From an uncultured Lachnoclostridium sp. (GTDB lineage: Bacteria; Bacillota; Clostridia; Lachnospirales; Lachnospiraceae): a stretch of 17,723 nucleotides of DNA. The notes under the pieces were generated by a model. The model was not told the DNA's origin. It did no database searches and saw nothing but the letters and a program-made list of their open reading frames with translations. Of the stretch, positions 7,412 through 13,759 are shown piece by piece. The position numbers and the translations under genes are program-made. Each line of letters begins with the position of its first letter. The first letter of the stretch is position 1. The stretch lies in NCBI GenBank assembly GCA_902464595.1, contig CABQJX010000053.1:1-17723 (forward strand). The letters are read 5' to 3'.

Positions 7412-8949
7412 CACCATCTTATCCTTATCAAAGCCTCTATCAAGGGCCTGCTTTCTTTCATCTCTTTTGTTCTTCTGTAGCATCCATAAAAAATCCCGTG
7501 AGGAAGTATCCCACACACCAACGCCTTTGCCATCAGCCCAGGGATCCCTTCCCAATGCACCTGGGAGACAGCTATGTAAGTAACGGCTGCCGCAGCCATA
7601 GTCACGGCTCCATATCTTGCGTGGGAAAGAAAATAGGTGCGGATCCCGCCTTCTGTAAAATAAGTGCGGAATAAGACCACGGCGCCTCCTATAAAATTGA
7701 AAAGAAAATAGGAGACGAGGGTGGCTGAAAGAATCCCTATAATCCCCATGGAGCGGACAAACAGCCAGTTTAAGAGCAAATTTGCTCCTGCCTCCGCCAC
7801 AGAAATATATCGGGCCTGCCACCAAACCCCTGCCGATTCAGAGTAAAGAGTACGGATGTCGCTCATTTTCAGCACATAAAAATACAATGCAAATAAAAGG
7901 GCCGCTGAAAATGGAAGTACCATTGTCCTTCCTGCCCACAACTCCATAAAAGGCTGATAAAGGCACAGAAGACAAATCGCACACCATCCGCTGACCCACA
8001 TGAACAGAAAATCAATTCTGCCCATATCCTTTAAATTTTTCTCCTTTGTCTCTACTGCAATGCTGTTTCCCACTCCTCCGGCCATGGAAACGCGGATCAC
8101 GGCCAGCACCATCACAATGGAATCCATAATGTAATAATAATTTGCATACACTGCCGCTGCTTCCAATCCCAAAAAAGCTGATATAAAAATGGAATCCACG
8201 CTGTTTCTGGACATGACCGCAGCCTTACGGATCGTAAGGCCTGCCACCTGTTTTTGGATCTCCCGCCTCTGTTCTTCTCTGATCCTTCCCCCGCCTGTAT
8301 AGGCAGGATACTTCCTTTTCGCCTGCCTTGCACACAAAAGGCTGTAGCACACAGAGGCAGCCGGCAGCATAGCTGCATATAGATAATAGTTCCGGGACAG
8401 AGCCACAATGACTGCCTGGGCAGCGTACATAAAAAGCTGAGTAAAAATATGGATCCTTCCGCCCAGGTCATCCCTCTGGTGGGCTGTCAGCAAAGCCTTT
8501 CTTTCAGGAAAAATAAAATATCCGGCTACTGCATTTGCCAGATAGATCAAATACAGGCCATAAATATGGATCCCATCCGGAGTCTCATCCCGGATCAAGC
8601 CGGGAAGGAAGGGCATAAGAAGCAGCCCTGCCGCCGCCACCGCCGTACCCACAATCCTGTAGACCTTGGAATAAAAGCTTAACAGGCTGTTAACCATCTC
8701 CCTGTCATTTCTGGCCACTGGAACATACATGCTGTACACGATGGCTGTCCCAAATCCCATCTCCGTCAGGTTCAGCATCTGTACAATGGAATAAAAAAGG
8801 CTGGTAAGCCCTAAATATTCTGCCCCGATCATGTGAATGATCATCGTCCTTACGAAAAAGGGAAGAAGGATCCCTGTGATCCGATCAATTTCTCCCACGA
8901 TCATATTCCGTTTTGTATTCTTGGAACGCTCCAGCCTTGTGATCTTCAT
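7411..8949 (-). CDS. Wzx-like lipid-linked oligosaccharide flippase
   Basis: 512-aa polytopic inner-membrane protein of the MOP/MATE exporter superfamily (polysaccharide transporter type). The N-terminus reads MIVGEIDRITGILLPFFVRTM then IGAEYLGLTSLFYSIVQML, the typical first two helices of Wzx/RfbX-like proteins, followed by repeated hydrophobic segments totalling roughly 12-14 spans. Family members flip undecaprenyl-linked repeat units from the inner to the outer leaflet. It is the first gene after the promoter at 9073-9104, and its stop overlaps the next gene. The ATG at 8949 has an AGGAG only two nt upstream, unusually tight, so initiation may be inefficient. The next ATG (8904) has no site and would cut the first helix. 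Confidence 0.9.
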   Translation of the reverse strand: MKITRLERSKNTKRNMIVGEIDRITGILLPFFVRTMIIHMIGAEYLGLTSLFYSIVQMLNLTEMGFGTAIVYSMYVPVARNDREMVNSLLSFYSKVYRIVGTAVAAAGLLLMPFLPGLIRDETPDGIHIYGLYLIYLANAVAGYFIFPERKALLTAHQRDDLGGRIHIFTQLFMYAAQAVIVALSRNYYLYAAMLPAASVCYSLLCARQAKRKYPAYTGGGRIREEQRREIQKQVAGLTIRKAAVMSRNSVDSIFISAFLGLEAAAVYANYYYIMDSIVMVLAVIRVSMAGGVGNSIAVETKEKNLKDMGRIDFLFMWVSGWCAICLLCLYQPFMELWAGRTMVLPFSAALLFALYFYVLKMSDIRTLYSESAGVWWQARYISVAEAGANLLLNWLFVRSMGIIGILSATLVSYFLFNFIGGAVVLFRTYFTEGGIRTYFLSHARYGAVTMAAAAVTYIAVSQVHWEGIPGLMAKALVCGILPHGIFYGCYRRTKEMKESRPLIEALIRIRW

Positions 8950-8971
8950 AGCTCCTGTATCTATCCCTATA

Positions 8972-9003
8972 GGCGCTCCGGGCAGTCCAGCCGGAATCCC
9001 GCC
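8972..9003 (-). other. GC-rich leader hairpin before the flippase gene
   Basis: On the minus strand GGCG (9003-9000) pairs with CGCC (8975-8972), and CCGG (8994-8991) with CCGG (8981-8978), around a nine-base loop. It lies between the terminator-like hairpin and the flippase ribosome binding site. Its 5' part (GGCGGGATTCC) nearly repeats the loop and 3' arm of the upstream hairpin (GGCGGATTCC), which would allow alternative pairing. Structure is inferred by eye. Confidence 0.4.
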
Positions 9004-9008
9004 ACATG

Positions 9009-9049
9009 AAAAAGTCCTGACCCAGGAATCCGCCGTCCTGATGTCAGGA
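9009..9049 (-). terminator. Intrinsic-terminator-like hairpin (possible attenuator) in glycan-operon leader
   Basis: On the minus strand TCCTGAC (9049-9043) pairs with GTCAGGA (9021-9015). Inside it CAGGA (9040-9036) pairs with TCCTG (9027-9023), around an eight-base loop. The stem has 12 pairs with a small AT/G internal mismatch and is followed by CTTTTT (9014-9009). It sits downstream of the promoter at 9073-9104 and about 60 nt before the flippase start, so it cannot serve the preceding gene without also acting on this operon. The U-run has five bases, which makes termination partial rather than strong. A competing small hairpin (TCCTG-ACAT-CAGGA, 9049-9036) could preclude it. Confidence 0.5.
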
Positions 9050-9072
9050 AAAATGTCTTTATTCTAATTTCC

Positions 9073-9104
9073 ATTATATAAAGATTCTTGGGGAATAGCA
9101 ATCT
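9073..9104 (-). promoter_or_regulatory. Housekeeping-type promoter for the glycan operon
   Basis: Minus-strand -35 TTGCTA (9101-9096) and -10 TATAAT (9078-9073) are separated by exactly 17 bases, a good SigA promoter. An inverted repeat AAAGATT/AATCTTT (9080-9106, 13-base centre) brackets the spacer. The 32-base block is 28/32 identical to that at 17671-17702. The predicted leader to the flippase ATG is about 115 nt and holds two hairpins. The bases 9105-9183, between this block and the M15 gene stop, contain no terminator I could recognise. Confidence 0.72.
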
Positions 9105-9183
9105 TTGTTTTCATTTTTCATAAGAAAACCTGTAAAACCTCTGATGTCCAAACCCAACACGGATCCTTCCATCAACCCTACAG

Positions 9184-10182
9184 TCAGTCCTGCGATGGGA
9201 GATTCTTGTCGAAATGCTGATAATCCTTAGGATTATTCCAGTCCCCTCCCCATTGAAAGCCATATTTTATAAAAATCTGGTAAGCAAGATCATCATGGGT
9301 GATCATATGGGGGCGGCCTGTATTCCGATCAATATAATCACTGGCATTTTCATGATACCATCGCGGGGAACCAGTAGAATAAGACACATATGGATTTTGT
9401 TGAGGATTCAAGTCAATGGCTTTGCCGTAAGCATGGTTTGAGAGCTTTTTTCCCCCAGTGACCGTCCGGTAACAAAAGGCGGAAGTATTATTCACCTCAA
9501 TGGAGGCAGAATCCGAGGAATCCCCATCACCGGTCCAGTAATGATCGATCAAATACATAGAATAAATCTGATATTTTGCCTCAAAAAGCTCCTTAAAAAT
9601 GTTCTTCACGTCCTCCTCAATATCCTTATTGACAATCATTTCCCCCACCTGGATCTGACCATCGAAATTGTAATGAGGCATTTTCAGATACCTCAGGGAA
9701 CACAGCGGCACATAATCATTGGCCTGGTATGACTTTCCATTGATCCGCTCATAGAGATTATCCCCCTCCTCAATGACCCAGCTCATAAAATAGGCATCGA
9801 GATTGGAAAAATCAATTTGCTCCTCCGCCAGTATCGTCCCTGGGGCCAGTCCGCTTAAATTGGCCAGGACAGAGGACGCTTCGGTTTGTGTTTCTGTTTC
9901 CGTCTCTGTTGCTGCTTCTGTCTCCCCAGATTGGCTGCTCGCTTCATCATCTTCTGTCTCGATCCCTGTCTCCATCCTTAAGGCCAACCGCTCTATTCTC
10001 TTAACCTCCTTTCCCCTGTCTATTTTCCAGCAGACTATGACCATCGCCAACATCAGAACTCCGATCGCAGCTGCCACAGGGCAGGCAGGGACCCAGCCCC
10101 GCCTGCCCTGTTTTCTTCGGCTCCTTCTCCGGCTGTCCCCCAATCTGTCCCTGTTGTTTTTCTTCCTATTCACTGTAAGCAT
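9184..10182 (-). CDS. Membrane-anchored M15 family peptidoglycan peptidase
   Basis: 332-aa type II membrane protein. A basic cytoplasmic tail (residues 1-30) precedes one membrane span (about 31-53), then an acidic Glu/Thr-rich linker with a TETETETQTE stretch, then an extracellular M15 domain. The zinc ligands are visible: H250 and D257 in SNHAYGKAIDLNP, and H323 in DYQHF. GFQWGGDW just before the last ligand is characteristic of the M15_4 (CwlK/VanY-like) group, which cleaves D-Ala-D-Ala or L-Ala-D-Glu bonds of peptidoglycan stems. The ATG at 10182 is chosen because GAGGTGG lies six nt upstream; a TTG at 10200 would add six residues. The first 17 bases overlap the end of the discoidin-like gene, so the two are translationally coupled and probably act together outside the cell. 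It is the last gene of the right-hand run. Confidence 0.9.
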   Translation of the reverse strand: MLTVNRKKNNRDRLGDSRRRSRRKQGRRGWVPACPVAAAIGVLMLAMVIVCWKIDRGKEVKRIERLALRMETGIETEDDEASSQSGETEAATETETETQTEASSVLANLSGLAPGTILAEEQIDFSNLDAYFMSWVIEEGDNLYERINGKSYQANDYVPLCSLRYLKMPHYNFDGQIQVGEMIVNKDIEEDVKNIFKELFEAKYQIYSMYLIDHYWTGDGDSSDSASIEVNNTSAFCYRTVTGGKKLSNHAYGKAIDLNPQQNPYVSYSTGSPRWYHENASDYIDRNTGRPHMITHDDLAYQIFIKYGFQWGGDWNNPKDYQHFDKNLPSQD

Positions 10183-11260
10183 AGATACCCACCTCGGCAA
10201 TTACCATATCTTCATATTCAGAACCCGGATAGATATTTTCGACCGTTACTGTGATATAATCGGATTCTACCGGCCTGGACAGGGGACAGGAAAACTCCTC
10301 CATCTGATCTGGGAAATCTATGGTAAACTCCTGATCTCCCAATCCAATACGAAGACGGCTTGGACGGCCATTCCTTCCATACCAGTCTGCGGAACGGTGA
10401 TTTCCTAAGCGGAAGGTGAGGAGTGTTACCGGAAAATCAGAGTGAAACTGCGCGGTCATAGACTGCCCGATTCCCCGGTTTATATTTGTCTGCCAGCTGG
10501 TTTCCACAACCCCGTCAAATGCGCTGTATGCCGTATAAACATGTTCTTCATCCATTGCCGGAAGATGGGAGGAATCCGTAGCTGCCACGATCTGCGGTAT
10601 TTCTAACACCATCGTACTCCGGTCGTATCCGGGAACCACCTGACAGGTAACAGGAGACCCTTGGGAAAACGTTTCTGCAACGGTTTCTGTTGGAACCCCT
10701 TGAGCGGTTTCCGCTTCCTTTCCCGGTTCTGCAGCTTTCTCTGAGACTGCTGAATTTCGATCATCTTCATTTTTTGTGTTTTTCTTTCTTCCATCTTCTT
10801 TTTCCTCAGCCCTGTCCTCCTCACGGTTTTCCCATACGGAATGAACGTCTTCCTCCGGCTTCTCATTTTTGTTCCTTACACCGCTGACAAAGAAGAAAAT
10901 TGCGGTAGCTGCTGCAGCCCCACAAAGAACCGCTATTACAATGGCAAAAAATGAAAAATTTCTTTTTGGAAGCTGTCTTTCAGACTGCTGTGCAGCGCCT
11001 GAGATTTCTTTCCGTTTCCTGACCGCCTTATTTTGGGGATCCTCCTGTCTGGAGATCGCCATCTGACAAACTGCCTGATTCTGTTCCTGCTGATGTATCG
11101 AATCGGTTTCCTCCAAACGTATCTCTGCCGGGCAGATTTTTTGCTCTGGCTCCTCTGTGAACTGGTTGGAGGATTGGGAAGGAAATCTTACCGGATTTCC
11201 GCATTTCGTACAAAACTTAGCATTTTCTTTCAATTGGCTTCCGCATTTCGGGCAAAACAT
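10166..11260 (-). CDS. Zinc ribbon-TM protein with discoidin/NADase-type glycan-binding-like domain
   Basis: 364 aa. The N-terminal zinc ribbon FCPKCGSQL...FCTKCGNPV uses C3, C6, C17 and C20. A Gln/Glu-rich cytoplasmic stretch, one membrane span (about 102-128), a charged Lys/Glu-rich linker and then an extracellular beta-rich domain (about 230-364) follow. The latter has a loop and strand pattern (TAYSAFDGVVETSW, then GIGQSMTAQF, TLLTFRLGN, YGRNGRPSRLRI) like F5/8C discoidin domains, in particular the so-called NADase-type glycan-binding domain of bacterial membrane proteins. The domain would bind a sugar on the wall or on another cell. GGAGG sits eight nt before the ATG. The 3' end overlaps the M15 peptidase gene, suggesting that the binding domain and the hydrolase work on the same substrate. 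The zinc ribbon and span are certain; the domain name is a pattern-based inference. Confidence 0.82.
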   Translation of the reverse strand: MFCPKCGSQLKENAKFCTKCGNPVRFPSQSSNQFTEEPEQKICPAEIRLEETDSIHQQEQNQAVCQMAISRQEDPQNKAVRKRKEISGAAQQSERQLPKRNFSFFAIVIAVLCGAAAATAIFFFVSGVRNKNEKPEEDVHSVWENREEDRAEEKEDGRKKNTKNEDDRNSAVSEKAAEPGKEAETAQGVPTETVAETFSQGSPVTCQVVPGYDRSTMVLEIPQIVAATDSSHLPAMDEEHVYTAYSAFDGVVETSWQTNINRGIGQSMTAQFHSDFPVTLLTFRLGNHRSADWYGRNGRPSRLRIGLGDQEFTIDFPDQMEEFSCPLSRPVESDYITVTVENIYPGSEYEDMVIAEVGIYAYSE

Positions 11261-11287
11261 TACTTTTCCTCCGTCTATATCATAACT

Positions 11288-11716
11288 TTAGTTCATACGT
11301 GTTCCACATTTACGGCAAAACTTAAAAACACTGTCATAAACCTGTCCGCAGTTTGGACACACTAACACTGGGGAGGCGGACGGCTCCATCGCTGCCGCCT
11401 GAGGAACAGCTCTCTCAGTTTCTCCCAATATCTGTTTTTCCATCTCAGTCAGATGCTCTACTTCTGCCTCCTGAGCAATGATCAGCTCTAATTTTTCCTG
11501 GATCAGGCGAAGTTTTTTCTCCATTTCCTCTGTAACCAGTGTTCCGCTGGAACTCCAATTTTCATAGAGCTCTTTTCCTAACTCCATTTTTAATGACTCA
11601 ATCTCAGAATTGAGAGTAGAGATATAGGTTTTAATCTTATTGATCTCCAAAAAATTTGCTGTTTTTACATTTAATGTGGTAAGCCCTTTTGAAAATATAT
11701 TTTTAATATCAGCCAT
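11288..11716 (-). CDS. Small coiled-coil protein with C-terminal zinc ribbon
   Basis: 142 aa, cytoplasmic, with no signal peptide or span. Residues about 25-105 have the heptad pattern and high Glu/Lys/Leu content of a coiled coil (ISTLNSEIESLKMELGKEL, then LIQEKLELIIAQEAEVEHL). After a Pro/Ala/Ser hinge, C120, C123, C134 and C137 form a zinc ribbon (CPNCG...FCRKCGTRM). This is the mirror image of its neighbours, where the ribbon is N-terminal and followed by a membrane span, so it may be the soluble partner that links their cytoplasmic tails. It has AAGGAG eight to nine nt before the ATG, and spacings of 37 and 27 nt to the genes on either side. Function unknown. Confidence 0.85.
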   Translation of the reverse strand: MADIKNIFSKGLTTLNVKTANFLEINKIKTYISTLNSEIESLKMELGKELYENWSSSGTLVTEEMEKKLRLIQEKLELIIAQEAEVEHLTEMEKQILGETERAVPQAAAMEPSASPVLVCPNCGQVYDSVFKFCRKCGTRMN

Positions 11717-11753
11717 AATTGTTTTCTCCTTTGTCTTTTCTTTTTACCAATTG

Positions 11754-13736
11754 TTAAAAATCAACGAGATAGCTTACATCTTCCTCTAACAGCGTGGCTT
11801 TCCCTTTTTTCCAGATATAGAGATCGCCTTCCCCTCGTTCCGTGTCATAATCCGAAAGAAATACAACCGTTCCATCGTCACAAACCTGTTCTATATATAC
11901 TTCCTCCCCAACCTCTAGGATCTTTCCATCCTGGATCTCTCCCAGAGATGAAGCATCTCTGCTGGCATTAGAATCATAACAAAAAAATATGCGGCCGTTT
12001 TTGTGGAATATAGAACCGGTTTCATCGTTCAGCTCCTGTCCATCACATCGCAGAGATCCTTCTGACCGCTCATAATCATAGTCTGTAAGGTAAATGAGCT
12101 GTTTTCCTCTTACAATGGCATTGGAGATTCTCATGCCGCCCCTGCTGCTGTTAGCAATCCCATTAAAATCGTCATCCACCTCCACAGGCGTGCCAAAGCC
12201 TTTCTCCGAAAAAGGGATCTTCTCCAAGGATACATATTCTGCATATCCGTCCCAGCCAGGCTCATCTGAGATACAATGGTACAGAATACGGTTTTTTGTA
12301 TCTACAAAATAGTCTTCCAATTCGCAGGGGCCTTCCATCTCCAAGACACAGCCCTCTGTAATGAACATGCCTGTCTCTCTAAGGCCGCTTCTGTCGATCC
12401 AATCATAGAAACGCGACTGCAGGTTGGCATCGGAAAGGTTAGAAAGCTTAAATCTTGCAAATGCTTCTTCCTCATAATCACCAACATACAGAGCAGGTTC
12501 ATAAGAAAGGGAGTCCTGATCCTGCACATTGCTGCAGACCTGAATCTGATGGCAGTCCCATGCATTTTCAGCCAGAAGCCTCGACTCTCTGCCATCATAA
12601 ACATATAAGTTTACTCTCTCAATATCTGTATCCGCTTCTGCCAGCTGACGGCGCAGCTCATCCCGTTTAATCTTTCTCTCATACTCCCGATATGCCTGAT
12701 TGTATTGATCATAACCCAGCGAATTATATATACGGTTGCTTCCAATATAATCCTCTCTCCTAGGTTCCGTCATTGCCGCATCCGCTTTCGCCATATCATC
12801 TTCTATCAGCGACATCAAAGAAAAAGGATCACCCTGTGTGGTATAATAGACATACCGATCTCCTCCATAGGGAATGACCATATCCACATGGGAAGCAATT
12901 TTCTCTTTCTCCCCTTTCTTGGAACAATACAGATTCTGATTGCTGTCCAGATAATAAACCAACTTCAGATCCGGACTCTCTGCGGCCACGGACGCGCAGG
13001 AGGAATCCACCTTCTTTTCGTTTCCTTTTTCAATCTCCCCCATATAATACAGCGTTTGATCCGTATCCATCCACATAAGGCTTTGGCCGTCCTCACTGCA
13101 GAGCCAATAGGAAGCATCCTTTGCCAGCTTTATATCCTCTCCATCCTCATACATATAAATAGCAAATCCGTTATCTAAGTTTTTTGTATAGAACACTCGA
13201 TCCCCACACACCTGAAAGAGAGAAACATTGCTGGAAATTTTCTCCTCTGTATCATTTTTTTCACTGTCCTTTTTCAGGTCCCGCCGATATAATGTGCTGC
13301 CAAAAGAATCCCTTTTAGCAGTGTAATAGACATACCGCCCATCCTCTGAATATTCCACCCTGGAATGAATATTCGAGCTGTTGTCCCCATCAACAGCAAT
13401 ACGGTCGGACAGCTCCAGAGTTTTCTTACCACTGACATAATAAAGGCAGTTATCCTTTTCGTAGGTAAAACCGATCTCTGTCTCTCCTCCCATTCCTTTC
13501 ATTCTTGAAACTCCAAAAGCTGCTGTGCCTATAACCGCTGCAGCCACAGAAACCGTCAGGAACCAGCGGCCTGCTTTCTTTTTCTTTGTTTTCACCAACG
13601 GCTTTTCAGCCTGATTTTGACCTAAATCCTGTGTCAGCGCCCTTCCGCAATTCTGACAAAAAGCGCTGTTTAGCTCGTTTTTGAAACCGCACTCTGGACA
13701 GAATACTAGATCTGTACTCCTATTCTCACTACCCAT
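11754..13736 (-). CDS. Zinc ribbon-TM protein with extracellular beta-propeller-like domain
   Basis: 660 aa. The N-terminal zinc ribbon has C13, C16, C27 and C30 (FCPECGFKN, FCQNCGRAL), followed by a Lys-rich stretch and one membrane span (about 57-76). The remaining 580 residues are outside and rich in short aromatic strands (RYVYYTAKRD, RVFYTKNLD, LVYYLDSNQNLYC, RYVYYTTQGD), the look of a WD40/TolB or DUF5050-type propeller. Two segments near the C-terminus are similar to each other: LIYLTDYDYERSEG (547-560) and VVFLSDYDTERGEG (624-637). A charged helical insertion (about 310-375) interrupts the strands. The ribosome binding site (GGGGAG) lies rather far from the ATG, about 12 nt. Such propellers often mediate protein or glycan contact; no catalytic motif was seen. 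It probably belongs to the same complex as the flanking zinc-ribbon proteins. Confidence 0.82.
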   Translation of the reverse strand: MGSENRSTDLVFCPECGFKNELNSAFCQNCGRALTQDLGQNQAEKPLVKTKKKKAGRWFLTVSVAAAVIGTAAFGVSRMKGMGGETEIGFTYEKDNCLYYVSGKKTLELSDRIAVDGDNSSNIHSRVEYSEDGRYVYYTAKRDSFGSTLYRRDLKKDSEKNDTEEKISSNVSLFQVCGDRVFYTKNLDNGFAIYMYEDGEDIKLAKDASYWLCSEDGQSLMWMDTDQTLYYMGEIEKGNEKKVDSSCASVAAESPDLKLVYYLDSNQNLYCSKKGEKEKIASHVDMVIPYGGDRYVYYTTQGDPFSLMSLIEDDMAKADAAMTEPRREDYIGSNRIYNSLGYDQYNQAYREYERKIKRDELRRQLAEADTDIERVNLYVYDGRESRLLAENAWDCHQIQVCSNVQDQDSLSYEPALYVGDYEEEAFARFKLSNLSDANLQSRFYDWIDRSGLRETGMFITEGCVLEMEGPCELEDYFVDTKNRILYHCISDEPGWDGYAEYVSLEKIPFSEKGFGTPVEVDDDFNGIANSSRGGMRISNAIVRGKQLIYLTDYDYERSEGSLRCDGQELNDETGSIFHKNGRIFFCYDSNASRDASSLGEIQDGKILEVGEEVYIEQVCDDGTVVFLSDYDTERGEGDLYIWKKGKATLLEEDVSYLVDF

Positions 13737-13759
13737 TGTTTCTTATCTCTCCCCTTTTC

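Noticed and set aside
7412..7825. N-terminal extension of the aldolase-like ORF (138 codons)
   Set aside because: It lies antiparallel-free but out of frame inside the flippase coding sequence, is rich in Arg, and has no family similarity; the DRE-TIM domain begins just after the ATG cluster at 7405-7417.
9080..9106. AAAGATT/AATCTTT inverted repeat as a dedicated operator
   Set aside because: The symmetry is not kept in the matching promoter at 17671-17702 although the flanking promoter bases are, so symmetry is probably not what is conserved.
9822..9990. Thr/Glu repeat in the M15 protein as a mobile or CRISPR-like repeat
   Set aside because: It is a simple low-complexity linker between membrane span and catalytic domain with no spacer structure.
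9803..10408. 201-aa plus-strand ORF
   Set aside because: It is antisense to the M15 and discoidin-like genes; its Ser/Val-rich sequence mirrors the Glu/Thr linker codons and it has no ribosome binding site or family motif.
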